13,327 nucleotides of DNA from Akkermansiaceae bacterium UBA6138 (GCA_002422425.1 DIVG01000080.1:52075-65401); one strand, 5' to 3'; numbered from the stretch's first letter, positions 7,609-13,327 are shown. Notes: generated by a model from the sequence alone, not told the origin. Numbers and translations: made by a program.

Positions 7609-7877
7609 TCGGCGTTTTTACGTTCGTAGAAGGTGACCTCATCCTCGGTCATTTCGCGGCAGAGGATGACTCGGTAACGCTTCCCGTCGGTCCAGAAGAC
7701 ACTGAAAAGAGGCCGGTTATTGATCGTTTTTCCGAGGGCGAAATAACGGGCCTCGGTCGCGTTGTTCTCCGTCTCGGGGAGGAGACGGATGGAGAAAGGA
7801 TCCTCGAAGACCTCCTCCACCTCGCGCGGGGTGATTTTTTTGAGGTCAAAATGGCAATCAATCCAGTCAAAGTCCAT
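7599..7877 (-). CDS. BrnT-like toxin (DUF497), divergent
   Basis: A 92-residue protein with the layout of BrnT/DUF497 ribonuclease toxins: an FDW start, the helix TPREVEEVFEDP, the strand with ARYFALGKTINNRPLFSVFW, a basic strand KRYRVILCREM, and the closing EVTFYERKNAEW that matches the family 'ER-x-x-YE' end. BrnT proteins fold like RelE and block growth by cleaving RNA. The toxin-first order, with the antitoxin overlapping downstream, is the standard brnTA arrangement. The usual K-x3-N-x2-KHG (or 'ARHGI') segment before the first helix is shortened to CHFDLKKIT, with no His-Gly, so activity is uncertain. The ATG at 7875-7877 is preferred; the frame is open to 7931 but that adds a non-conserved Pro/Arg-rich stretch. 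A candidate promoter lies about 55 bases upstream. Confidence 0.75.
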   Translation of the reverse strand: MDFDWIDCHFDLKKITPREVEEVFEDPFSIRLLPETENNATEARYFALGKTINNRPLFSVFWTDGKRYRVILCREMTEDEVTFYERKNAEWL

Positions 7878-7930
7878 GATAGCGGGGAAGAAACGGGGCC
7901 GGGCAGGACACGACGCGCCCCGGGAGTCCA

Positions 7931-7959
7931 ACGCTAGGGGGATTCACCCGGGAAATCAA
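7931..7959 (-). promoter_or_regulatory. Candidate promoter of the toxin-antitoxin(-ligA) operon
   Basis: On the minus strand TTGATT (7954-7959) and TAGCGT (7931-7936) are spaced by exactly 17 bases. The -35 matches four of six positions and the -10 three. A start near 7924 would give a leader of about 47 bases before the BrnT-like ATG. If an RHH antitoxin autoregulates here, its operator should overlap this region; the CCCGGG palindrome inside the spacer is a candidate half-site. Confidence 0.42.
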
Positions 7960-7977
7960 TCCGCGAAAGTCCGTAAA

Positions 7978-8036
7978 CACCGATCCTTCGGTGGAGTCAT
8001 TTCGGGCGATCCGCCCGTGCCGAGGGCACGTCCACC
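7978..8036. repeat. Cluster of overlapping hairpins with two mutually exclusive pairings
   Basis: Four inverted repeats are packed into 59 bases. CACCGA/TCGGTG pair at 7978-7983/7988-7993. GGGCG/CGCCC pair at 8004-8008/8012-8016. GTGCC/GGCAC pair at 8017-8021/8025-8029. GGTGGA/TCCACC pair at 7990-7995/8031-8036, enclosing the middle two. The first and last compete for 7990-7993, so the stretch can fold either as a row of hairpins or as a three-way junction. It lies between the divergent toxin and thioredoxin-like genes, upstream of the candidate toxin promoter. It could be an operator cluster, a leader RNA of the 8157 gene, or a small RNA. Confidence 0.5.
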
Positions 8037-8084
8037 CCGATGCTGCATGCGTCACCGTCTTCGCGGCTCACTGATTCCCGTAAG

Positions 8085-8115
8085 AAAAAAAACGCAAGCT
8101 TCACAGCTCCCTGCG
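8085..8115 (-). terminator. Terminator-like hairpin with U8 tract on the minus strand
   Basis: Read on the minus strand, CGCA and AGCT pair with AGCT and TGCG (8112-8115/8093-8096 and 8105-8108/8097-8100). The loop is GTGA and a GGG bulge lies on the 5' side; eight T follow (8085-8092). This is the shape of an intrinsic terminator. No minus-strand gene lies upstream of it, so it would end an antisense transcript or insulate the toxin-antitoxin promoter from read-through. Confidence 0.5.
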
Positions 8116-8156
8116 TCAAACTGAGGTAGATTCAGCCAACAGACCCCCACTTGATC

Positions 8157-9017
8157 ATGAAAAAAATCATCACCTCACTCGCCATCCTCGCGGCCCTCTC
8201 GACCGCACACGCCCAGAAGGCGCTCGAGATCGCCACCGAATTTGAAACCGGGAAGATCGCCGCTCTCGAAGCCTATCTTGCCGATAATCCGGAGGCGGCC
8301 GACAAGGACGCGGCCCTCGCCATGCTCGTCGGAGCGCACCTCGTCATCGAGCGTTTCGAGCCGCTTCCCGACCTTCTCACCCGGCGCTACGAAGCGCAGC
8401 CGAAAGGGCTCGAGGCGAATCTTCAGGTGATTGTGCAGGAGATCGCCCGCCCCCTCATCGAGACCAGTATCCTCTCGAATCAGCGGGACAAGGCCAAGGC
8501 CTTCATCGCCCGGGTCAAGACAGACCTCGCCGATCATCCCCAGCTCGCTCAGGTCGGGCAGTTTCTCGACCAGGTCGGCGGTGATCTCTACCTGCCCGGC
8601 GCCGGAGATGAAATGAAGATCGCCTTCACCGATCTGAAAGGGAACAAAGTCGATCTCGAAGAGATGAAAGATAAAGTCATCCTCGTCGATTTCTGGGCAA
8701 CCTGGTGCGCCCCCTGCGTCGCCGAGATGCCCAACGTCACCGCCGCCTATGAAGCCTACAAAGACAAGGGCTTTGAAGTTATCGGGATCTCCCTGGACGA
8801 AGACAAGGCTGCCGTCGAAAAATTCATCACCGACAACAAGATGCCATGGCCGCAATTTGTCGACGGCAAAGGCTGGGAGAACGATTTCGCCCGGGAGTTC
8901 GGGATCCGCAGTATCCCCGCCACTTTTCTCATTGGCAAGGGCGGCAGGATCGTCGCCTCGAATCTGCGGGGCCCCGACCTTGAAGCCGAGATCAACAAAG
9001 CGCTCGCCGGCGAGTGA
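8157..9017 (+). CDS. Secreted TlpA/ResA-like thioredoxin-fold protein with helical N-terminal domain
   Basis: A 286-residue exported protein. The signal peptide spans residues 1-20 (MKKIITSLAILAALSTAHA, cleavage near AHA-Q). Residues 21-148 are a mostly helical, Ala/Leu/Glu-rich domain that I do not recognise, perhaps TPR-like. Residues about 150-286 are a TlpA/ResA-type thioredoxin domain with WCAPC (Cys184, Cys187), EMPNV after the active site, and the cis-proline in RSIPATFLIG (Pro254). Such proteins reduce or exchange disulphides in the periplasm, often in cytochrome c maturation or oxidative protection; the partner here is unknown. The ATG at 8157 was chosen because it begins the signal peptide; the frame extends only to a TTG two codons earlier. 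There is no SD. A structured 187-base gap separates it from trpA, so co-transcription is uncertain. Confidence 0.88.
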   Translation: MKKIITSLAILAALSTAHAQKALEIATEFETGKIAALEAYLADNPEAADKDAALAMLVGAHLVIERFEPLPDLLTRRYEAQPKGLEANLQVIVQEIARPLIETSILSNQRDKAKAFIARVKTDLADHPQLAQVGQFLDQVGGDLYLPGAGDEMKIAFTDLKGNKVDLEEMKDKVILVDFWATWCAPCVAEMPNVTAAYEAYKDKGFEVIGISLDEDKAAVEKFITDNKMPWPQFVDGKGWENDFAREFGIRSIPATFLIGKGGRIVASNLRGPDLEAEINKALAGE

Positions 9018-9040
9018 AGAACAGCCTCTCTCGTGGAACA

Positions 9041-9110
9041 GGTCTCCGCGCCTCTTTCCGCGATGTCCCGGCCCCTCGTAGATCCGGCCTGGAGACCCGC
9101 TCTACGATGA
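9041..9110 (+). promoter_or_regulatory. Possible structured trpA leader with short open frame containing a Trp codon
   Basis: GGTCTCC (9041-9047) can pair with GGAGACC (9091-9097), and CGTAGA (9077-9082) with TCTACG (9101-9106). The two stems interlock, so they form a pseudoknot or exclude each other. A 15-codon frame, ATG at 9063 to TGA at 9108-9110, encodes MSRPLVDPAWRPALR, with its single TGG at 9090-9092 next to the switch segment. This resembles an attenuation leader, but one Trp codon is weak evidence and no clear terminator U-tract follows. Confidence 0.25.
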
Positions 9111-9124
9111 GATTGCCGGGAATG

Positions 9125-9150
9125 TTGGTCGTGGGAATGCCACCGATCAA
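9125..9150 (+). repeat. Stable hairpin upstream of trpA
   Basis: TTGGTC (9125-9130) pairs with GATCAA (9145-9150, one G-U pair), stacked on GTGG/CCAC (9131-9134/9140-9143) with loop GAATG and a single bulged C. The only following T run is CCTTTTCC after several bases, so it could be a weak terminator for the thioredoxin-like gene or part of a trpA leader. Confidence 0.4.
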
Positions 9151-9204
9151 CGAGTGCCTTTTCCGCTTTCCCCGAGACCTTTTGCGACGATAGTGCAGCC
9201 TTTC

Positions 9205-10014
9205 ATGACCCGGAATAATCGTATTGATCAGCGTTTCGCCTCCCTCAAAACCGAGGGTAAAGCCGCTTTTGTCGCCTACATCTGCGCCGGTGATCCGGAC
9301 ATGGATCGTTCCCTCGAGATCATGTTCGCCCTCGAAGAGGCCGGAGTCGACGTAATTGAGTTAGGGGTCCCCTTCTCCGACCCCATGGCGGACGGCATCG
9401 TCAACCAGATGGCAGCCCACCGCGCCCTCGAAGCGGGGGCCACGACGCACGGCGTTCTCGACCTGATCCGCCGCTTCCGCGAGCGTTCGGAGACGCCGCT
9501 GGTGCTCTTCACCTACCTCAATCCTATTTACAGCTACGGCTTCGCCAAATTCCACGAAGACGCCGCCGCCGCCGGAGCCGACGGCATCCTCCTCCTCGAC
9601 CTTCCGCCCGACGAGGCATCGCTCAACAGCGAATTGAGCGAAAGCGGGCGGATGCGTCATATCCGGCTCATTGCCCCGACGACGCCGGCAGAGCGGCTCC
9701 CGAAACTCGCGGCGGCGAGTGAAGGATTCATCTACTACGTCTCGCGCGAAGGAGTCACCGGCGCGCAGACGTCCCTTGCCGAAGGCATTCGGGAGAACGT
9801 CGCCGCGATCAAACGTCACACCAGCGTGCCCGTGGTCGTCGGGTTCGGGATCTCCACGCCGGATCAGTCCGCCGAGGTCGCGCGGTCATCCGACGGCGTC
9901 GTCGTCGGCAGCGCCATCGTCCGCCAGGTCGAGCGGCACGGGGCGGACCCGGCAATCGCGGCTCTCGTCGGGGCCTTCGTCAAACCGCTTGTGGACGCCG
10001 CCAAGTCAGTCTAA
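9205..10014 (+). CDS. trpA: Tryptophan synthase alpha chain
   Basis: A 269-residue cytoplasmic TIM barrel that cleaves indole-3-glycerol phosphate to indole and glyceraldehyde 3-phosphate; indole passes to the TrpB partner for condensation with serine. The catalytic pair is visible: Glu52 in IELGVPFSDP and Asp63 in MADG, with the same 11-residue spacing as Glu49/Asp60 of E. coli TrpA. Other signatures are TYLNPIYSYG, the phosphate-binding VVGFGIST and GVVVGSAIV, and YYVSREGVTGA. The usual ADGP-x-IQ stretch reads ADGIVNQ, so the proline after the catalytic loop is replaced. The ATG at 9205 fits the family start; a GTG at 9154 in the same frame would add 17 non-conserved residues. No trpB or other trp gene is present in the window. 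dapF follows after 28 bases, so trpA appears to head the biosynthetic operon. Confidence 0.95.
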   Translation: MTRNNRIDQRFASLKTEGKAAFVAYICAGDPDMDRSLEIMFALEEAGVDVIELGVPFSDPMADGIVNQMAAHRALEAGATTHGVLDLIRRFRERSETPLVLFTYLNPIYSYGFAKFHEDAAAAGADGILLLDLPPDEASLNSELSESGRMRHIRLIAPTTPAERLPKLAAASEGFIYYVSREGVTGAQTSLAEGIRENVAAIKRHTSVPVVVGFGISTPDQSAEVARSSDGVVVGSAIVRQVERHGADPAIAALVGAFVKPLVDAAKSV

Positions 10015-10042
10015 CCTCCCTCTCGCCGAAGCGCAGCAAAAG

Positions 10043-10894
10043 ATGGTCAATTTCTGGAAGATGAACGGGGCGGGCAACGACTTCGTCGTGCTCGACAACC
10101 GCGACAACACCCTCAGCCTGACGAAAGCGGAGATCGCCGCGATGTGCCACCGCCAGCGCGGTATCGGTGCCGACGGCCTCCTCGCCGTTGAACCCGCCCG
10201 GAACGGAGCCGACTTCCGCATGCGCTATTACAACGCCGACGGCGGCGAGGCCGAGATGTGCGGCAACGGGGCGCGCTGTTTTGCCCGCTTTGTGAACTTC
10301 CTCGAAGGCGGTGCCCTTGCCCGGACCAGCTTCGAGACCATCGCCGGAGTCATTCAAGCCGAGTTTGCCGGCGATCAGGTGCGCCTTCAGCTGAGCACCC
10401 CTTTTGACCTCAAGCTCAACCAGTCACTTGAGCTCGACGGGGTCCCCCACCTGGTTCATTCGGTCAATACCGGGGTTCCCCATGCGGTTGTCTTTGTCGA
10501 TGATCTCGCCGGGGTCGATGTCAGGCGTTTCGGGGCCGCGACCCGCTACCATGCCCACTTTTCCCCGGCCGGGACCAACGCCAACTTCGTCACGGCCCTC
10601 GCCCCCGACCATATCGCGATCCGGACCTACGAACGCGGCGTCGAGGACGAAACGCTGGCCTGCGGCACCGGCATGGTCGCCTCAGCCATCATCCACCACG
10701 AACTGACCGGGGCCCCCTCGCCCATCCGCGTCGATGTCGCCGGCGGCGATACCCTCGAAATCGGCTTCACCCGGACCGCCCCCGGCGTCTACACTGACGT
10801 CACCCTGCTCGGCCCGGCCGACTTCACTTTCTCCGGCACGCTTTCCCCTCTTTCCTTTCACCCCTCTCAGGAGACCGCTCTACCCCATGTTTGA
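10043..10894 (+). CDS. dapF: Diaminopimelate epimerase
   Basis: A 283-residue PLP-independent epimerase converting LL-diaminopimelate to meso-diaminopimelate for peptidoglycan and lysine. The two catalytic cysteines are in place: Cys73 in EMCGNGARC and Cys207 in LACGTGM. The N-terminal signature MNGAGNDFVVLDNR and the substrate-binding YNADGGEAEMCGNGAR and SPAGTNANFV blocks are intact. Length is slightly above the E. coli enzyme (274), because of a short Ser/Pro-rich tail (SFHPSQETALPHV) encoded over the region that carries the dapA SD. The start at 10043 (MVNFWKMNGAG) fits the family; no SD precedes it. The stop overlaps the dapA start by eight bases in another frame, a sign of translational coupling. 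Confidence 0.96.
   Translation: MVNFWKMNGAGNDFVVLDNRDNTLSLTKAEIAAMCHRQRGIGADGLLAVEPARNGADFRMRYYNADGGEAEMCGNGARCFARFVNFLEGGALARTSFETIAGVIQAEFAGDQVRLQLSTPFDLKLNQSLELDGVPHLVHSVNTGVPHAVVFVDDLAGVDVRRFGAATRYHAHFSPAGTNANFVTALAPDHIAIRTYERGVEDETLACGTGMVASAIIHHELTGAPSPIRVDVAGGDTLEIGFTRTAPGVYTDVTLLGPADFTFSGTLSPLSFHPSQETALPHV
10869..10873 (+). promoter_or_regulatory. SD site for dapA inside the dapF 3' end
   Basis: AGGAG sits 13 bases before the dapA ATG, inside coding sequence of dapF. The spacing is longer than optimal, and the intervening bases are pyrimidine-rich. It supports the start at 10887 rather than the upstream in-frame ATG at 10734. Confidence 0.5.
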
Positions 10895-11768
10895 AGGTGC
10901 CCATACCGCCCTCGTGACCCCTTTCAATGAAAAGGGCATGATAGCCCCCGACGCCTATCGTGCCCTCATCGACAAGCAGTTCGATAACGGCATCAAAGGG
11001 ATCGTCCCCGTCGGCACCACCGGTGAATCGGCCACCCTTTCGACCGAGGAACACCAGCTCGTCATCGAGATGGCGGTGAAACAAACGGCCAAACGCGGTC
11101 TTGTCATCGCCGGGACCGGTTCGAACTCCACCCGCGAAGCCATCGATCTCACCCAGGCGGCGGAACTGGCCGGGGCCGACGCCGCCCTCCTTGTCACGCC
11201 CTACTACAACAAGCCGTCGCAGGAGGGGCTTTACCAGCACTATCGGGCCATCGCCCGGTCGACCGAACTGCCGCTGATGCTTTACTCCATTCCCGGACGT
11301 TGCCATATCCAGATCGATGTCGAAACGGTCGTGCGCCTCGCCGAGTTCCCTAATATCCGGGCGATCAAGGAAGCCGGAGGCGTGACCGAACGCGTCGTGC
11401 AACTGCGTGCCGCGCTCCCGCCCGACTTCGAGATCCTTTCGGGCGACGACGTTCTCACGGTTGACTTCATGAAAGCCGGGGCCGTCGGGGTTGTCTCGGT
11501 CGCCTCGAACCTTATTCCCGGTGCCATGGCTGATCTCACCCGGGCCATGCTCGAAGGCCGCGTTGCCGATGCCGAGGCGATCCACGACAAGTATGCCGGT
11601 CTTTTCAGTGCCTTCCTGAAGCTCGACACCAATCCGGTACCGATCAAGGCCGCCCTCGGTCTGACGGGCGAGTGTCAGCCCAGGCTTCGCCTCCCCATGG
11701 TCGAGATGAGTGACGATAAAGTGGCCGAGCTGCGCTCGACCCTTCTCTCGCTCGGTCTTGTCTCCTAA
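10887..11768 (+). CDS. dapA: 4-hydroxy-tetrahydrodipicolinate synthase
   Basis: A 293-residue Schiff-base aldolase condensing pyruvate with L-aspartate semialdehyde, the first committed step of the diaminopimelate/lysine pathway. Catalytic residues fall at the E. coli positions: Lys161 in AIKEAGG (Schiff base), Tyr133 in LYSIPGR, Thr44 and Thr45 in PVGTTGES, and Arg138. The N-terminal ALVTPF and the LLVTPYYNKPSQEG blocks are typical. The usual Y-N-(V/I)-PGR is Y-S-I-PGR here, a conservative change. The start overlaps the dapF stop by eight bases; dapB follows after 26 bases. I cannot judge lysine feedback sensitivity from sequence. Confidence 0.97.
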   Translation: MFEGAHTALVTPFNEKGMIAPDAYRALIDKQFDNGIKGIVPVGTTGESATLSTEEHQLVIEMAVKQTAKRGLVIAGTGSNSTREAIDLTQAAELAGADAALLVTPYYNKPSQEGLYQHYRAIARSTELPLMLYSIPGRCHIQIDVETVVRLAEFPNIRAIKEAGGVTERVVQLRAALPPDFEILSGDDVLTVDFMKAGAVGVVSVASNLIPGAMADLTRAMLEGRVADAEAIHDKYAGLFSAFLKLDTNPVPIKAALGLTGECQPRLRLPMVEMSDDKVAELRSTLLSLGLVS

Positions 11769-11794
11769 CCCGCCATTCCTTCCCCCTTCCCCTC

Positions 11795-12535
11795 ATGCTC
11801 AACATACTTGTCACCGGATTTCGCGGCCGCATGGGCCAGGCCGTCGCCACCGCCGTCAGTGAAGACACCGGCACCCGCGTCGCCGCCGGGATCGACCTCG
11901 GCGATTCCCTCGAGGAAGCCCTTGGCAAAAGTGACATCGTCATCGACTTCACGCTCCCCTCATTTACCAGCGAGCTCATCGAGGGCTGCGTCGATGCCGG
12001 CAGACCTCTCGTCATGGGCACCACCGGGCACGATGACGCCCAGCTCGAGCTGATCCAGCGTGCCTCACAGTCCATCCCCATCGTCCACGCCCCGAACTTC
12101 TCCGTCGGAGTGAACACCCTCTTCTGGCTGACCCGCCGCACCGCCGAGATTCTCGGCGACGGTTTCGATCTCGAAGTCGTCGAGATGCATCACCGCCACA
12201 AACTCGACTCGCCCAGCGGCACGGCCCGCCGCCTTGCCGAAATCCTCACCGAGGTGCGGGATCTTTCCTATGACAAAGACTGCCGCCACGGGCGCTTCGG
12301 TGATGTCGGAGCCCGCACCGATCATGAAATCGGCGTCCACGCCCTCCGCGGCGGTGATGTCGTCGGCGACCACACCGTCATCTACGCTGGCAACGGCGAA
12401 CGGGTCGAGCTGACCCACAAAGCCTCGAGCCGACTCACCTTCGCCAAAGGTGCCGTGCGCGCCGCCCGCTGGATCAAAAGCGAGAGCCTCACGAGCGGTC
12501 TCTTCGACATGCAGGACGTCCTCGGACTGAAGTAG
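11795..12535 (+). CDS. dapB: 4-hydroxy-tetrahydrodipicolinate reductase
   Basis: A 246-residue NAD(P)H-dependent reductase acting directly after DapA to form tetrahydrodipicolinate. The N-terminal dinucleotide-binding motif is VTGFRGRMG (Gly8, Gly11, Gly14). The family signature EMHHRHKLDSPSGTA lies at 130-144, with His132 and Lys136 matching the catalytic His159/Lys163 of E. coli DapB. MGTTGHD and PNFSVGVN are also conserved. The protein is shorter than E. coli DapB (273), mainly in the N-terminal domain, as in many non-proteobacterial forms. The 26-base gap after dapA is 24/26 pyrimidines and contains no SD, so initiation is either coupled or SD-independent. Confidence 0.96.
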   Translation: MLNILVTGFRGRMGQAVATAVSEDTGTRVAAGIDLGDSLEEALGKSDIVIDFTLPSFTSELIEGCVDAGRPLVMGTTGHDDAQLELIQRASQSIPIVHAPNFSVGVNTLFWLTRRTAEILGDGFDLEVVEMHHRHKLDSPSGTARRLAEILTEVRDLSYDKDCRHGRFGDVGARTDHEIGVHALRGGDVVGDHTVIYAGNGERVELTHKASSRLTFAKGAVRAARWIKSESLTSGLFDMQDVLGLK

Positions 12536-12560
12536 GCCCCCCCGCCACCCGTCACCCGTC

Positions 12561-13037
12561 ATGGCACGAGTCGGAATCAGCCTCGGCTCCAACCTCGGAG
12601 ACCGCCTCGCTAACCTCCGCGCCGCCGTTGCCGGCCTCTCCGGAGCGCGGAGTTCCGTCCACCTTCTCGTCTCCTCGATTTACGAGACCGAACCGGTCGA
12701 CTGCCCCCCCGGTTCGGGGACCTTTTTCAACGCCGTCATCGAAATCGAGACCGACCTCTCCCCGCTCGATCTCCTTGCCTGCACCCAGGCGATCGAGCGC
12801 GATCTCGGCCGTCCCTCCGGGCGGGAAGTGAATGCCCCCCGCACCGCCGATCTCGATCTCCTATACTACGACGATATCACCATCAGTGAAGGAGACCTCA
12901 TCCTGCCCCACCCGCGGATGTTCGGACGTCCCTTCGTGGTGAAACCGCTCGCCGAAATCCGCCCCGACCTGATTCCGGACGGTATTGATGCCGCGGCGGA
13001 GGGTGAAGGGATTCGTCTTTGGGGGGAGTTAGATTAG
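12561..13037 (+). CDS. folK: 2-amino-4-hydroxy-6-hydroxymethyldihydropteridine pyrophosphokinase
   Basis: A 158-residue HPPK enzyme transferring pyrophosphate from ATP to the pterin in folate synthesis. Diagnostic blocks are SLGSNLGDR at 7-15, YETEPVD at 41-47, FFNAVIEI, the metal-binding PRTADLDLLYYDD with Asp97 and Asp99, and LPHPRMFGRPFVVKPLAEI. Length matches the family. It follows dapB after 25 bases, so it is probably the last gene of the trpA-dapFAB-folK operon. The gap holds a tandem CACCCGT repeat (12546-12559) directly before the ATG and no SD. A possible terminator overlaps its stop codon. Confidence 0.95.
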   Translation: MARVGISLGSNLGDRLANLRAAVAGLSGARSSVHLLVSSIYETEPVDCPPGSGTFFNAVIEIETDLSPLDLLACTQAIERDLGRPSGREVNAPRTADLDLLYYDDITISEGDLILPHPRMFGRPFVVKPLAEIRPDLIPDGIDAAAEGEGIRLWGELD

Positions 13038-13058
13038 TTGGTGGGTGGCCCCCTTTTT
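13021..13058 (+). terminator. Possible terminator at the end of the operon
   Basis: GGGGGG (13021-13026) can pair with CCCCC (13049-13053), directly followed by TTTTT (13054-13058). The loop is long (over 20 bases) and the stem begins inside the folK coding end, so it is a weak candidate. It is nevertheless the only G-stem plus T-run downstream of folK. Confidence 0.38.
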
Positions 13059-13120
13059 CAAAGAAGATCCCCCCGGAGCCTTCGCAGGAAATCCATTAGC
13101 CTTGCCTCCGGCGGGATTTC

Positions 13121-13126
13121 AAGGGA
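13121..13126 (+). promoter_or_regulatory. Ribosome binding site of the edge antitoxin gene
   Basis: AAGGGA lies seven bases before the ATG at 13134 and supports that start. It contrasts with the SD-less genes just upstream. Confidence 0.55.
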
Positions 13127-13133
13127 TCGGCCT

Positions 13134-13327
13134 ATGCAGGTCGAAGACCTCACGAAAGAGGCTCTAGCCTCACCAAGCGAAGCACGAGCCTTGTTGGCCG
13201 ATCGACTTGTCGAGAGTCCCGACCCCGCCGAGGACGGGCCCTTTCATCGACTCTGGGTGAAAGAGGCACATCGTCGATTGGATGAGCGTCGCTCGGGTGA
13301 AGGGGAGAGTATTCCCGGCGAAGAGGC
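13134..13327 (+). CDS. Addiction module component family antitoxin (3' end outside window)
   Basis: The frame is open from ATG at 13134 to the window edge, giving 64 residues. It begins MQVEDLTKEALASPSEARAL and contains LLADRLVESPDPAED, FHRLWVKEAHRRLDERRSGE and IPGEEA. This is the pattern of the 'putative addiction module component' antitoxins (TIGR02574): a helical N-terminus with 'L-P-S-E-A-R-A-L-L-A-x-x-L', then a 'W-x-x-E-A-x-R-R' helix, then 'IPGEE'. Full members are about 70-80 residues, so only the last few codons are missing. They normally sit just upstream of a RelE/ParE-type toxin gene, which would lie beyond the right edge. The SD AAGGGA supports the start. Confidence 0.85.
   Translation, partial: MQVEDLTKEALASPSEARALLADRLVESPDPAEDGPFHRLWVKEAHRRLDERRSGEGESIPGEE

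Noticed and set aside
8101..8132. TTCACA and TAGATT as a promoter for the thioredoxin-like gene
   Set aside because: The hexamers match well but are 21 bases apart, too far for a sigma-70 promoter.
10824..11585. Minus-strand open frame of 253 codons opposite dapA
   Set aside because: dapA has all catalytic residues at the expected positions; the antisense frame is Gly/Asp/Arg-rich with no family resemblance.
12546..12559. Tandem CACCCGT repeat before folK as a mobile or CRISPR-like element
   Set aside because: Only two 7-base copies in a C-rich spacer; it is recorded in the folK entry as a local oddity.

Overview
The window is a GC-rich bacterial chromosome segment, most likely from the Verrucomicrobiota, perhaps an Opitutales/Puniceicoccales-type lineage. 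That placement is an inference. It rests on a two-partner-secretion outer-membrane protein, a PVC-type sugar isomerase/epimerase, enlarged NAD-dependent DNA ligase domains, a compact dapF-dapA-dapB cluster and a scarcity of Shine-Dalgarno (SD) sites. Most content is housekeeping, with two toxin-antitoxin (TA) loci and some structured intergenic DNA. I see no rRNA, tRNA, CRISPR array, insertion sequence or phage gene, and no clearly new multi-gene system.

Layout. Positions 1-444 (+) are the 3' end of a UDP-glucose/GDP-mannose-type dehydrogenase, followed by about 240 bases with no supported gene. A minus-strand block follows: a TIM-barrel sugar isomerase/epimerase (685-1677) and a ShlB/FhaC-type TpsB transporter (1915-3771) with no visible TpsA partner. 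A divergent intergenic region leads to a TatD-family hydrolase (3912-4730, +). A possible small protein (4815-5009, +) converges on ligA. The second minus-strand block, read right to left, is a BrnT-like toxin (7599-7877), a BrnA/CopG-like antitoxin (7243-7608) and ligA (4986-7214). These three are close enough to share a transcript. The divergent gap 7878-8156 holds a candidate promoter, overlapping alternative hairpins and a terminator-like hairpin that points left although no minus-strand gene lies upstream of it.

From 8157 rightward everything is on the plus strand: a secreted TlpA/ResA-like thioredoxin protein, a structured 187-base gap, then trpA, dapF, dapA, dapB and folK. From trpA to folK the spacing is an 8-base overlap or 25-28 bases, so this looks like one operon joining the last steps of tryptophan, diaminopimelate/lysine and folate biosynthesis. 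The window ends inside a second TA gene, an antitoxin of the 'addiction module component' family (from 13134), whose toxin would lie beyond the right edge.

Translation signals are uneven. tatD and the edge antitoxin have purine-rich SD sites, and dapA and the TpsB gene have weaker ones. ligA, dapB, folK, trpA and the BrnT gene start after pyrimidine-rich tracts with no recognisable SD.
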